From assembly GCF_021129235.1 (NCBI RefSeq), contig NZ_JAJOMA010000001.1:1-64000 (forward strand): DNA of 64,000 nt, read 5' to 3'. A program made the translations under genes and the position numbers. Each line of letters opens with the position of its first letter. The first letter of the stretch is position 1. Below are positions 8,747 through 17,101 of the stretch, piece by piece. The notes beneath the pieces are model-generated. The model did no database searches. It was not told the origin of the DNA and worked only from the letters and a program-made list of their open reading frames with translations. The stretch comes from Kineosporia mesophila. GTDB lineage: Bacteria > Actinomycetota > Actinomycetes > Actinomycetales > Kineosporiaceae.

Positions 8747-8812
8747 CGGACGATCCTCTCCCTGCCGAGGCCCGGCGATCACCCGCCGGCGGGGTGGGGC
8801 CACCCTCCGCCC

Positions 8813-9721
8813 GTGGGTACGCTCCGGTGCATTCGTCATCGGGAGGTAGCCATCACCGCACTCACCCTGCTGGATCTGCTCACCCTGGAAGAGCTCGACA
8901 CCGACCTCTACCGCACGAGCGTGCTCCACCCCGATCCGTACGGCCTCTTCGGGGGCCAGGTTGCCGCCCAGACCCTGCGGGCGGCGGGTCTCACCGTCAC
9001 GGCCGATCGTGGGGTGCACTCGCTGCACGGATACTTCCTGCGCCCCGGAGATCCCGGGCGCCCGGTGGTGTTCGAGGTTCATCGCGACCGGGACGGGCGT
9101 TCGTACTCGGCCCGCCGGGTGGTGGCGCGGCAGGGAGGTCAGGTGATCTTCAACCTGGCGGCGTCGTTCCACGTGCCGGAGGACGGCCCCGACGTGCAGG
9201 CCGGGAAGATGCCCGACGAACCCCTCCCCGGTCCGGACACGACCGGGCTGCGCGCGGGCACGATCGGCATCGACTTCTTCGAGGCCCCGGGCGGTCTTCC
9301 GGGCCGCCGGAACGCCGAACCCTGGTGGGAGCCGGCCCTGCCGGGGGAGCGGCGGCCGGACGCGCGCCCGTCCCGGGTCTGGGCCCGCCCGCAGATCCGG
9401 ATCCCCGACGACCCGCACCTGCACGCCTGCGTCCTGACCTACCTGTCAGACGTCCTGACCGGCCTGTCCACCCTGGCCGTCCCCTCGCCCGACACCCTGC
9501 TGACCAGCCTCGACCACGCCATCTGGTTCCACCGCCCGGTCGACATGAACGACTGGGTGCTCATGGACCTGACCGGCCACTCCCTCGCGGCGGGCCGGGG
9601 CATGTACTCCGGGCGCATCTTCTCTGCGGACGGCCGGCTGGTCGCCGGCCTGGCCCAGGAATCCCTCTTCCGCAAGAACCCGACCGGCGCCCGCCGGCCG
9701 CGACGGGTGACACGGCCATGA
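8813..9721 (+). CDS. tesB: acyl-CoA thioesterase II (TesB family)
   Basis: About 302 residues in a double hot-dog fold. It hydrolyses acyl-CoA to free acid and CoA. Landmarks are DPYGLFGGQVAAQTL, the first-domain HGYFLRPGDP, and the second-domain DHAIWFHRP with GRGMYSGRIF and GRLVAGLAQE, which match TesB. The start is uncertain: GTG 8813 is the best in-frame candidate, but GGGAGGT at 8840-8846 is followed only by non-standard start codons about 7 bases on. Confidence 0.85.
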   Translation: MGTLRCIRHREVAITALTLLDLLTLEELDTDLYRTSVLHPDPYGLFGGQVAAQTLRAAGLTVTADRGVHSLHGYFLRPGDPGRPVVFEVHRDRDGRSYSARRVVARQGGQVIFNLAASFHVPEDGPDVQAGKMPDEPLPGPDTTGLRAGTIGIDFFEAPGGLPGRRNAEPWWEPALPGERRPDARPSRVWARPQIRIPDDPHLHACVLTYLSDVLTGLSTLAVPSPDTLLTSLDHAIWFHRPVDMNDWVLMDLTGHSLAAGRGMYSGRIFSADGRLVAGLAQESLFRKNPTGARRPRRVTRP

Positions 9722-9750
9722 GAGGTCGCTGAGGTGGTCCTTGCCGGAAA

Positions 9751-10087
9751 TCAGCCTTTCGTCTCAGGCGGAAGGATCGGACGGGCCACGGCCACGATGT
9801 CGAGCAATCGCTCCAGGCCCTTGAAGTCGTCTGGGCGCAGCCTCGGCATCAAATGGAATCGGGTCGAATTCGCTCTCGGCGCGCTGAAGGATCTCCATGC
9901 GCCGCGCCCGCTCGTCGTAAGAGTGCTGTTCGCTATTACTGCGAACCTCGTGCGGCCCGGCTGACAGTTCGGCGAGAGTCACGGAGCTGATGGCCATCTC
10001 AACAGGCAGTTCGGTTGGCGCGAGCCAAGCGCGGAGAATGAGGATGCTGGTGTCGATAAGGCCCTGCGGGCGGCTGTCAGTCCTCAT
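9751..10087 (-). pseudogene. VapC-type PIN toxin with internal deletion and frameshift
   Basis: The start is good (MRTDSRPQ, then the PIN strand GLIDTSIL with Asp12) and continues through VTLAELSAGPH to PFDAEAA. The frame then diverges and stops at 9764. In the +1 frame the normal VapC C-terminus resumes at once as PDDFKGLERLLDIVAV and ends at 9751. The usual middle section between these blocks, which carries the other catalytic acidic residues and the DLLIAATA-like helix, is missing. An internal deletion of roughly 40-50 codons therefore fused the ends out of frame, and the toxin should be inactive. It overlaps the antitoxin stop by 11 bp. Confidence 0.8.
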
Positions 10088-10343
10088 ATGCGCCACCGGC
10101 GCCATGGTCTGCTGCAGCGTCTTGGTCGGCGCGGAAGGCATCCAGATCGATGGCCGGCGAATTGCGGGACATTGCGGCGAACTCCTGCCTTGAGACGAAT
10201 CTACGCCGTCGCCACAGGGGGATCAGTTCGCCGATCTGGTGTCCGTCTCGCGTGACGATGAATGTCTCGCCGTGCTCGACGGCATCCATGATCTCCCTGG
10301 AACGGGATCGAAGATCGCGTTGTGTGATCTCATGAATGCTCAC
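10077..10343 (-). CDS. Phd/YefM-family antitoxin
   Basis: An 88-residue antitoxin that would bind its own promoter and a VapC toxin. The N-terminal Phd/YefM pattern is clear (MSIHEITQRDLRSRSREIMD, then GETFIVTRDGHQIGELIP), followed by a toxin-binding tail with SRQEFAAMSRNSP. Start is GTG 10343. The partner toxin downstream is decayed, so this is an orphan antitoxin that may survive as an autoregulator or neutralise other VapCs. Confidence 0.88.
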   Translation of the reverse strand: MSIHEITQRDLRSRSREIMDAVEHGETFIVTRDGHQIGELIPLWRRRRFVSRQEFAAMSRNSPAIDLDAFRADQDAAADHGAGGAYED

Positions 10344-10472
10344 GGTATAACGGTGGCACCGTGTGCCACTTCGTGCCGCGGGTTCATGGCCAGTGGTCTG
10401 TTGGATGCGCGGGTCGAGGCGATCCGCCGTTCGGCTCTCGGTCCTCTCGGACGGGTGCGGTAATCTATTTGA

Positions 10473-11114
10473 ATGCTCAACAAAAACTTCCCGGACCCGG
10501 TCGTCGCGAAGGCCGGGCCGGACGGTGACGCCGGGCGTCCGCTGGTGGTTCTGCTGCACGGGCGGGGCTCGAACGAGGCGGACATCATCGGCCTGGCCGG
10601 GCACCTGCCGGAGGGGGCGCAGTACGTGGCCGTCCGGGCGCCGATCGCCGAGGGTGGGGGCTACGCCTGGTTCGCCAACCGGGGGATCGGGCGGCCGCGG
10701 GCCGAGTCGCTGCGCGAGACCATGGACTGGTTCACTGCCTGGCTCGATCCCTTCGCGGGGGAGCGCCCGGTGTACCTGGTCGGGTTCTCCGGCGGGGCGG
10801 CGTTCGCGGGTGGCCTGATCCTCGACCGGCCGCAGCATTTCGCCGGTGCGGCCATCCTCTACGGCACCCTCCCGTTCGACGCCGGAGTGCCGGTGGATGC
10901 CGACCATCTCGCCGGGCTGCCGGTTTTCGTCGGTCAGGGGCTCGACGACGGGGTCATCCCGCGCGAGCTGCTCGACCGCACCTGGCAGTACCTGACCGAC
11001 GGCTCCGGCGCCCTCGTGCACGCCCTCCGGGCGCCGGGCGGGCACGGCATCTCGATGCCGGTGCTCGAGGACCTGCGCACCTGGCTGGGAGAGCGGTTCT
11101 CAGTCGGTCGATGA
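10473..11114 (+). CDS. alpha/beta hydrolase (phospholipase/carboxylesterase type)
   Basis: A 213-residue cytosolic serine hydrolase. The oxyanion region LVVLLHGRGSNEADI, nucleophile elbow GFSGGAAF, acidic residue in GQGLDDGVIP and C-terminal GGHGIS histidine give a complete triad. Length and order match small carboxylesterases of the YpfH/Est type; the natural ester is unknown. It is divergent from the antitoxin with a 129-bp gap. Confidence 0.82.
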   Translation: MLNKNFPDPVVAKAGPDGDAGRPLVVLLHGRGSNEADIIGLAGHLPEGAQYVAVRAPIAEGGGYAWFANRGIGRPRAESLRETMDWFTAWLDPFAGERPVYLVGFSGGAAFAGGLILDRPQHFAGAAILYGTLPFDAGVPVDADHLAGLPVFVGQGLDDGVIPRELLDRTWQYLTDGSGALVHALRAPGGHGISMPVLEDLRTWLGERFSVGR

Positions 11115-11207
11115 AGGACGTCGTGGTCGCCCGGGTCGGTGGCTGACGGGATGTGCCGGGTACGTGAGGGAGGTCGGCATCATCCGGCCCGGGAGACGAG
11201 CAGTCCT

Positions 11208-11259
11208 CGTTGTGTACACCTGGTACATCCGGTACCGGATGTACCAGGTGTACACAACG
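11208..11259. repeat. perfect 52-bp palindrome
   Basis: All 52 bases are self-complementary around the centre CCGGTACCGG (11229-11238). The left half reads CGTTGTGTACACC, then TGGTACATCCGG. There is no loop and no flanking T-run. GGTAC and TGTAC steps recur within each arm. It lies alone in the gap after the esterase. Confidence 0.95.
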
Positions 11260-11312
11260 GCCAGGGGCCTTCGCCGCCGGCCGGTCGCCGAGACCAAGCG
11301 CTGCTGGTGAGG

Positions 11313-11445
11313 TGACCGGCTCGTGCTGGGGTGACCGGCTCGTGGTGGGGTGACCGGCCTGTGGCGGGGTGACCGGACCGTGGTGGGGGGACCAGCTCGT
11401 GGTGGGGTGGCTGGACCGTGGTGGGGTGGCCGGCTCGTGGTGGGG
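11313..11445. repeat. 19-bp minisatellite, 7 copies
   Basis: Seven imperfect tandem copies of TGACCGGCTCGTGGTGGGG, with substitutions mainly in the TGACC and CTC positions. It fills most of the gap between the palindrome and the AIM24 gene (11260-11490). No credible gene uses it; frames through it are low-complexity Gly/Arg/Val. Confidence 0.9.
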
Positions 11446-11490
11446 TGGCCGGGCGGCCTCACGCCCGTGATCATGAGTTCCCGGTGGAAC

Positions 11491-12201
11491 TCAGCTGAAC
11501 AAGCCACCCAGACCGCCGCCGCCCCCGGCCGACTGGGCCTGCTGTGCGGCGGCGCTCCACTCGCTGGGCTGGACGATCACGAAACCCGGCCCGTGGAAGG
11601 CGTACTGGAACGCCTCGCCGGTGCCGCCGCGCAGCATCGAGCGCATGTTCATGCTGGAGACGATGTTCGGCACCAGGTTCGCCGACCATGCGACGGCCGC
11701 CTGCACGTCGACATAGGTGGGCTGCTGCGAGCAGTCCAGCACGACGGGCTGGCCGACGGAGACGAGTGCGGCGGTGCCCTGCCCGGAGAGCACCGTGTTG
11801 AACAGGCCGCCGGCCATCATGCCGGCGCCCTGCACCCGCTTGATGTCCCAGCTCAGGCTGGCGTCGAAGGCGATGAGGTTCTGCCCGTTGACGCTGAGGG
11901 CGTCGCCGGTCAGCTCGACGAGATGCACGTAACCGGCCTCGTTGGCGAAGAAGACCTCACCCTGGCCGCTGACCCGCATGAGCGGCAGGTCCTCATTGGT
12001 GAGCACCTTCTTGAGGAACTTGCCGACGCTGCCGGACCCCTCGTGGTTGAAGCTGATCTGCCCCTGGAACGCGACCATCGCCCCCTTGGTCGCGAGCACG
12101 TCAGGACCGAGCGCCACCCGCAGCATCTGCGAGTTCTGCAGCGCGAACCGGTTCTGGCCGTTGATCTCGAGATTCGACTCGTGGAACAAGCTGCTTTGCA
12201 T
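11491..12201 (-). CDS. AIM24-family protein
   Basis: A 236-residue soluble protein of the AIM24 (TRAP-like beta-barrel) family. Landmarks are SQMLRVALGPDVLATKGAMV, then GQGEVFFANEAGYVHLVEL, LIAFDASLSWDIKRVQGAG and a glycine-rich C-terminus ending GGGGGLGGLFS. The biochemical role is unknown in bacteria. The ATG at 12201 starts exactly where the family does. It stands alone, convergent with the minisatellite gap. Confidence 0.85.
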   Translation of the reverse strand: MQSSLFHESNLEINGQNRFALQNSQMLRVALGPDVLATKGAMVAFQGQISFNHEGSGSVGKFLKKVLTNEDLPLMRVSGQGEVFFANEAGYVHLVELTGDALSVNGQNLIAFDASLSWDIKRVQGAGMMAGGLFNTVLSGQGTAALVSVGQPVVLDCSQQPTYVDVQAAVAWSANLVPNIVSSMNMRSMLRGGTGEAFQYAFHGPGFVIVQPSEWSAAAQQAQSAGGGGGLGGLFS

Positions 12202-12331
12202 AAGCCCAGGGTAGAGGGGGTGCGGGCGATCGGGGGTGTGATCAACGAGCGTTGCGGAACCGGGAACTTTCCGGGACGGACCGGCGACAGGTCGACATGC
12301 AGGTCCCCAGAACCGGGTTCAAGGTCATTCT

Positions 12332-13813
12332 GTGACGACGCAGCAGCAGACTCCGGGGGACGGACGTGTCCTGCGGAGCAATCTCCCCGCACGGCTCGAC
12401 CGGCTGCCCTGGTCGAGCTGGCACATCACCGTACTCATCGGGCTCGGCACGGTCTGGATCCTCGACGGTCTCGAGGTCACCATCGTCGGTGCGCTCGGCG
12501 ACCGGCTGACCGAGGCGGGCAGCGGCCTGCAACTCTCGGCCGGGCAGATCGGCCAGGCCGCGGCGATCTACGTGGCGGGCGCCTGCCTGGGCGCGCTCTT
12601 CTTCGGCCAGCTCACCGAGAAGTGGGGCCGGCGAAAGCTGTTCATGATCACCCTCGGCCTGTACCTGGTCGCCACGGTGCTCACGGCGTTCTCGATGAAC
12701 CCGCTGTTCTTCTTCGTCTGCCGGTTCTTCACCGGGGCCGGTATCGGTGGTGAGTACGCCGCGATCAACTCGGCGATCGACGAGCTGATGCCCGCCCGCC
12801 TGCGAGGCCGCATCGACCTGATGATCAACGGCTCGTACTGGCTGGGCGCCGCCGTCGGCGCGGCCCTCACCCTGGTGCTGCTGGACACCGACATCCTCCC
12901 GGCCGACATCGGCTGGCGGCTCGCATTCGGCCTGGGCGCCGTGCTCGGCCTGGTGATCTTGCTGGTGCGCCGCAACGTGCCCGAAAGCCCGCGCTGGATG
13001 ACGATTCACGGCCAGCACGAAGAGGCCGAGAAGGTTGTCGCCGACATCGAGCACATCGTCGAGCACCAGGACAAGCTCGAACTCGCACCGGTGGCCGACG
13101 ACAAGAGCATCGAGATCCACGAGCGCGGCCCGGTGAAGGTCTTCGAGATCATCCGCACGATGATCCGGTCGTACCCGCAGCGTTCCGCCCTGGGGCTGGG
13201 CCTCTTCGTCGGCCAGGCGTTTCTCTACAACGCGGTGTTCTTCACCCAGGGCCTGGTGCTGACCACGTTCTTCGACATCGGCTCGGGCACGGCGGGGCTC
13301 TACATCATCCCGCTGGCGCTGGGGAACTTCCTCGGGCCGATCCTGCTGGGGCCGCTGTTCGACACGATCGGCCGCCGCACCATGATCACCCTGAGCTACG
13401 TGCTCAGCTCGGTGTTCCTGGTGGTCACCGCAATCCTGTTCCAGCAAGAGGTTTTCAGTGCCACCACGCTGACTGTCGCGTGGAGCGTGGTGTTCTTCTT
13501 CGCCTCGGCCGGGGCCAGCGCGGCCTACCTGACGGTGAGCGAGATCTTCCCGATGGAGACCCGCGCCATGGCCATCGCCTTCTTCTACGCCGTGGGCACC
13601 GGGCTCGGCGGCATCATCGGGCCGCTGCTCTTCGGCAAGCTCGTCGAGACCGAGAGCTTCGGCGCCGTGGCGGGCGGGTACTACCTGGGGGCCGGGCTGA
13701 TGTTCGCCGCGGGCGTGCTGGAGTGGTTCATCGGGGTGGACGCGGAGAACCGCACGCTGGAAGACATCGCCTCCCCGCTCTCGGCGGCGAAGGCACCGCA
13801 GAACCAGTCGTAG
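12332..13813 (+). CDS. MFS transporter, sugar-porter type
   Basis: A 493-residue membrane protein with 12 predicted spans. The loop 2-3 motif GQLTEKWGRRKLF and loop 8-9 motif FDTIGRRTM are the classical MFS signatures, and RRNVPESPRW at the middle loop is the PESPR motif of the sugar/metabolite-H+ symporter group. The substrate cannot be read. Start GTG 12332; a long cytoplasmic central loop (AEKVVADIEHIVEHQDKLEL) separates the halves. Confidence 0.88.
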   Translation: MTTQQQTPGDGRVLRSNLPARLDRLPWSSWHITVLIGLGTVWILDGLEVTIVGALGDRLTEAGSGLQLSAGQIGQAAAIYVAGACLGALFFGQLTEKWGRRKLFMITLGLYLVATVLTAFSMNPLFFFVCRFFTGAGIGGEYAAINSAIDELMPARLRGRIDLMINGSYWLGAAVGAALTLVLLDTDILPADIGWRLAFGLGAVLGLVILLVRRNVPESPRWMTIHGQHEEAEKVVADIEHIVEHQDKLELAPVADDKSIEIHERGPVKVFEIIRTMIRSYPQRSALGLGLFVGQAFLYNAVFFTQGLVLTTFFDIGSGTAGLYIIPLALGNFLGPILLGPLFDTIGRRTMITLSYVLSSVFLVVTAILFQQEVFSATTLTVAWSVVFFFASAGASAAYLTVSEIFPMETRAMAIAFFYAVGTGLGGIIGPLLFGKLVETESFGAVAGGYYLGAGLMFAAGVLEWFIGVDAENRTLEDIASPLSAAKAPQNQS

Positions 13814-13853
13814 AACCGGTCAGGCACCCTCACCCCCTCAGCAGGCTGGACGG

Positions 13854-13894
13854 CGGATGCGGCTCCTCGAGAGTCACTCCTCAGGCCGCATCCG
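13854..13894. terminator. hairpin between convergent genes
   Basis: CGGATGCGGC (13854-13863) pairs with GCCGCATCCG (13885-13894) across a 21-nt loop, directly between the ends of the MFS gene and the repeat protein. No T-run. Confidence 0.45.
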
Positions 13895-13898
13895 TCGT

Positions 13899-14582
13899 TC
13901 AGCCGTACCGGTGGCTCTTCTGGCTGTGCCCCTTGGCCCGGGTGCAGATGCGGCCGTTCATGCTGCGGTGCCCGCACAGCTCTTCCTCGGGCTCTTCTTC
14001 CTCGGCGGCAGCGGCCTCGGCGGCTTCGACCGGGCGCAGGTCGATGACCTTGGCCTCGGCCGGGCTCGCCTGCGCAACGGGCTCGGCCCCGGCGGTGTCA
14101 GCGTCGGCGTCAGCCACGACAGTCAGCTCGGTCACCGCAGTCGGCTCGACCTCGGCCGTCTGCGTGACACCGGTCTCAGCCTCAGCCGGTTCGGTCGCAG
14201 CCGAGTCGGTCGCAGCGGAATCGGTCGCACCAGCCTCGGCCGCGACCGCCCCGGTCACAGCCGGCTCGGCCGCGACCGCCCCGGTCACAGCCGGCTCGGC
14301 CGCGACCGCCCCGGTCACAGCCGGCTCGGTCACGACCGCCCCGGTCACAGCCGGCTCGGCCGCGACCGCCTTCGCCGCCTTGCCCCGCCCGCGCTTCGCA
14401 GCGGTCTTCTTGGCGGGCTTGGCCGGCTCCTGCTCGAACAGCTCGATCGGCTCCGCGGACACGCTGGGCGCAGAAGCGGCCGGGCGCGCCGGCTTCGCAG
14501 CCTTCGCCTCTTCCTTCTTCTGCTGGGCGTATCGCGCGAACCGCGCCTCACGCATGGCCCGCAGGGCGTCTGCTTTGCTCAT
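13899..14582 (-). CDS. Ala/Glu-rich repeat protein with Cys/His C-terminal motif
   Basis: A 227-residue protein of unknown function. The N-terminus is a basic helix (ADALRAMREARFARYAQQKK). The middle is a low-complexity Ala/Glu/Pro/Thr region containing four copies of a 10-residue unit like EPAVTGAVAA. The last 25 residues carry CGHRSMNGRICTRAKGHSQK and end SHRYG, giving a C-x-H ... C ... H ... H spacing that could bind zinc. The ends look conserved and the middle looks like an expandable linker. It could bind nucleic acid through both basic ends; that is inference only. Confidence 0.7.
   Translation of the reverse strand: MSKADALRAMREARFARYAQQKKEEAKAAKPARPAASAPSVSAEPIELFEQEPAKPAKKTAAKRGRGKAAKAVAAEPAVTGAVVTEPAVTGAVAAEPAVTGAVAAEPAVTGAVAAEAGATDSAATDSAATEPAEAETGVTQTAEVEPTAVTELTVVADADADTAGAEPVAQASPAEAKVIDLRPVEAAEAAAAEEEEPEEELCGHRSMNGRICTRAKGHSQKSHRYG
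14237..14370. repeat. 30-bp in-frame tandem repeat
   Basis: Four full copies plus 14 bp of a fifth of a 30-bp unit beginning CGGCCGCGACCGCCCCGG, inside the gene 13899-14582. The fourth copy differs at two bases. Each unit adds ten residues to the linker. Confidence 0.92.
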
Positions 14583-14773
14583 CGTTCCATCACATGACAG
14601 AGCCTATTGGTTGGCACCGACAAACTTGCCCCTCTCATCGCTGACCAGGCCAGCCTCACCCGAAACAGGTGACCACGGGCGTCCTCAATTACTCCTCAGC
14701 AATCACCCCGCAGAGCCGAACCGATACCCTCGAAGACCTATCAGTTGCGCGCTCAACCAAATGAGGACGTCCG

Positions 14774-15799
14774 ATGGAACTGGGCATCACCACCTTCGCC
14801 GACGCCTATCCGGTGAACGGCGTGCCGACCCCGCACGGGGTGCGGCTGCGCCAGGTGGTCGAGGAGGCGGTGGCCGCCGAACAGGCCGGTCTGGACGTCT
14901 ACGGCATCGGCGAGCATCACCGCGCCGACTTCGCCGCGAGTGCCCCGGCGATCGTTCTCGCGGCCGCCGCCGGGAAGACCGGGAAGATCAACCTGACCAG
15001 CGCCGTCACCGTGCTCTCCTCGGAAGACCCGGTCCGCGTCTGGCAGCAGTTCACCACCCTCGACCTGATCTCCTCCGGCCGCGCCGAGATCATCGCCGGC
15101 CGCGGTTCGTTCATCGAGTCGTTCCCGCTGTTCGGCTACGACCTGGAGGACTACGACGACCTCTTCGGCGAGAAGCTCGACCTGCTGGTCGAGCTCACCC
15201 GCGAGGAGCAGGTCACCTGGCGGGGCCGGTTCCGCCCGGCGCTGCACGAGCAGGGCGTGTTCCCGCGCCCCGAACGCAAGCTGCCCGTCTGGATCGGGGT
15301 CGGCGGCACCCCGCAGTCGATCGTGCGCGCCGCCGCGTACGGCCTTCCCGTCGCGCTCGCGATCATCGGCGGCCGGCCCGCCCAGTTCGGTCCGCTGGCC
15401 CAGTTGCACCGGCACGCGATCAAGGAGTCCGGTTTCGAGCCGGACGACGCTCCGCTCGCGGTGCACATGCACGGCTACGTGGCCCCGACGACCGAGCAGG
15501 CCGTGGACGAGTACTACCCCTCCTACGCACAGGCGATGACGGTGCTGGGCCGCGAGCGCGGCTGGGGCGCCATGACCCGCAACCAGTTCAACAACCTCCG
15601 GGGACGGGGCGGCTCGCTGGTGCTGGGCTCGCCCCAAGAGGTGGCCGAGAAGATCGTCGAGGTGCACCGCGTGCTCGGCGTGCAGCGCTTCATGCTGCAC
15701 ATCAGCGTGGGCACCCTGCCGCACGAACAAGTGCTGCGGGCGATCGAGCTGCTGGGCACGCAGGTCGCACCTCTGGTACGGGCCGAGCTGGGTCATTAA
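14774..15799 (+). CDS. LLM-class flavin-dependent oxidoreductase
   Basis: A 341-residue luciferase-like TIM-barrel monooxygenase that would use FMNH2 or F420. Landmarks are MELGITTFADAYP, GEHHRADFAASAP (the substrate/flavin His pair), TLDLISSGRAEIIAGRGSF and the C-terminal VLGSPQEVAEKIVEVH. Substrate unknown. ATG 14774 is preceded by GAGGACG. It stands alone. Confidence 0.86.
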   Translation: MELGITTFADAYPVNGVPTPHGVRLRQVVEEAVAAEQAGLDVYGIGEHHRADFAASAPAIVLAAAAGKTGKINLTSAVTVLSSEDPVRVWQQFTTLDLISSGRAEIIAGRGSFIESFPLFGYDLEDYDDLFGEKLDLLVELTREEQVTWRGRFRPALHEQGVFPRPERKLPVWIGVGGTPQSIVRAAAYGLPVALAIIGGRPAQFGPLAQLHRHAIKESGFEPDDAPLAVHMHGYVAPTTEQAVDEYYPSYAQAMTVLGRERGWGAMTRNQFNNLRGRGGSLVLGSPQEVAEKIVEVHRVLGVQRFMLHISVGTLPHEQVLRAIELLGTQVAPLVRAELGH

Positions 15800-16264
15800 G
15801 GACGAGGACGAGCCCCGGTGCCCACCTGGGCACCGAGGGCCACCCCCGAAAGGGGGGCTGGCACGCGTCCACCATTTGCCAGCACCTCACCCGCATTGCT
15901 AAATTGCCGCACATCATGGGCATCTTCTCGACTCGCGCGCTGACCTTCGTGTCGGCTGCCGTCGTCGTGCCCGCTCGCCCGGTGGCCGGCGCTCATGTGC
16001 ATCATGGGCATGCCCATCACGGCGTCCATATCTCGCCGGTGGGTGCTGGCTCCCGCTGAACCAGGTCTGACGGCCTGAAACGGGTGAGCCCACACCGATC
16101 GGCGCCCTGCCCCTCGCTCCTGTCACACCACTCTCGTGGCCACAACGCGCCTTTCGCGTGCCCGAGACCGGTGGGCCCGGACGCGTCCACCCTCCAGGCC
16201 ATGAAAATGGGCCGTCGGTGGGCACATCGATGCCAGAACTGCGCAGAATCAGGAAGGTGCCCAC
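15800..16264. other. gap of 465 bp; possible small His-rich peptide
   Basis: No conserved gene is evident. One short frame, 15916-16059 on the + strand (47 residues), has an N-terminal basic stretch, a hydrophobic segment (ALTFVSAAVVV) and then HVHHGHAHHGVH, so it could be a tiny exported metal-binding peptide. It lacks a clear ribosome binding site. The rest of the gap shows nothing beyond weak dyads; the last 40 bp must hold the leader of the gene at 16265. Confidence 0.3.
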
Positions 16265-16987
16265 GTGGGAACCCGGGAAGACGTTTACCAGCTGCTCGAA
16301 GAGAAGATGCTGAAGTACGCCGACTACGCCGAGGTTCCGGTGATCGAGGTGGACGAGGTCGTTCTCTTCGAGGCGGTTCCGCAGCAGGGGGTGCTGCGGG
16401 TCGAGCACATCGACGCGGAGATGAGTGAACTCACCGGCCGGGCCATCTACGTGCGCCGCCCGGTGGTCGACATGCTCTACGCGGCCGGTCAGGAACTGAA
16501 GAGCCTCGACCGCTCACTGACGCTCCGCGTGGTCTACGGCTTCCGTGCGCTGGAGGTGCAGACCCGGCTGTTCGATGAGGCGAAAGAATCTCTGCGGCAG
16601 CAGTATCCGGACGAGAACGAGCTGACCGAGGCGGCCCACCGGCACGTCGCGGTGCCGTCGGTGGCGGGTTATCCGACGGGCGGCGCGGTGGCGGTTGAGC
16701 TGCTGCGCGACGGGGAGCCGGTCGACATGGGCACCCCGGTGATGCAGGCCGACCGCGACGCCTTCACCTTCTCGCCGTTCGTCTCCCGGGACGCCTGGGA
16801 ATACCGGCAGTTGTTGCGCCGGGCGATGATGGCGGCCGGCTTCGCGCCCTTCGACGGCGAGTGGTGGCACTTTTCGTACGGCGACAAGGAGTGGGCGCGC
16901 TACTACCGCCGGCCCGGGGCGCTGTACGACCAGGTCTCGTTCGCGGATGCGCAGAAGGTCGACCCCGACGCCGACCTGGCTCTCTGA
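16265..16987 (+). CDS. VanX-like peptidase homologue (M15) lacking two metal ligands
   Basis: A 240-residue protein related to D-alanyl-D-alanine dipeptidases. The VanX layout is visible: VVYGFRALEVQ (normally YRP/YGFR substrate arginine), the metal segment AGYPTGGAVAVEL, PVDMGTPV, and EWWHFSYGD with the catalytic Glu and third ligand His. In VanX the metal segment is S-x-H-x-x-G-x-x-x-D; here the His position is Tyr and the Asp position is Ala. Either it is catalytically inactive or it uses another chemistry. GTG 16265 follows GGAAGG. Confidence 0.75.
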   Translation: MGTREDVYQLLEEKMLKYADYAEVPVIEVDEVVLFEAVPQQGVLRVEHIDAEMSELTGRAIYVRRPVVDMLYAAGQELKSLDRSLTLRVVYGFRALEVQTRLFDEAKESLRQQYPDENELTEAAHRHVAVPSVAGYPTGGAVAVELLRDGEPVDMGTPVMQADRDAFTFSPFVSRDAWEYRQLLRRAMMAAGFAPFDGEWWHFSYGDKEWARYYRRPGALYDQVSFADAQKVDPDADLAL

Positions 16988-17062
16988 TGCGCCCTGAAAG
17001 CTCCTACGGGTGCGTCGAAAGCGTGATCCGGACCGGCCGGGGGCCGTCCGGGAAGGCCGTGG

Positions 17063-17092
17063 TTCATACCCCGGCCGATGCTCTGCTAATCT
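17063..17092 (+). promoter_or_regulatory. candidate sigma-70 promoter of tRNA-His
   Basis: TTCATA (-35) and TAATCT (-10) separated by 18 bp, ending 9 bp before the tRNA, which would leave a leader of only a few nucleotides for RNase P. Confidence 0.45.
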
Positions 17093-17101
17093 ACTCGGCG
17101 A

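Noticed and set aside
13480-16059. 859-codon + frame across several genes
   Set aside because: It runs through the MFS gene, antisense through the repeat protein and through the LLM gene in a different frame; no domain is visible.
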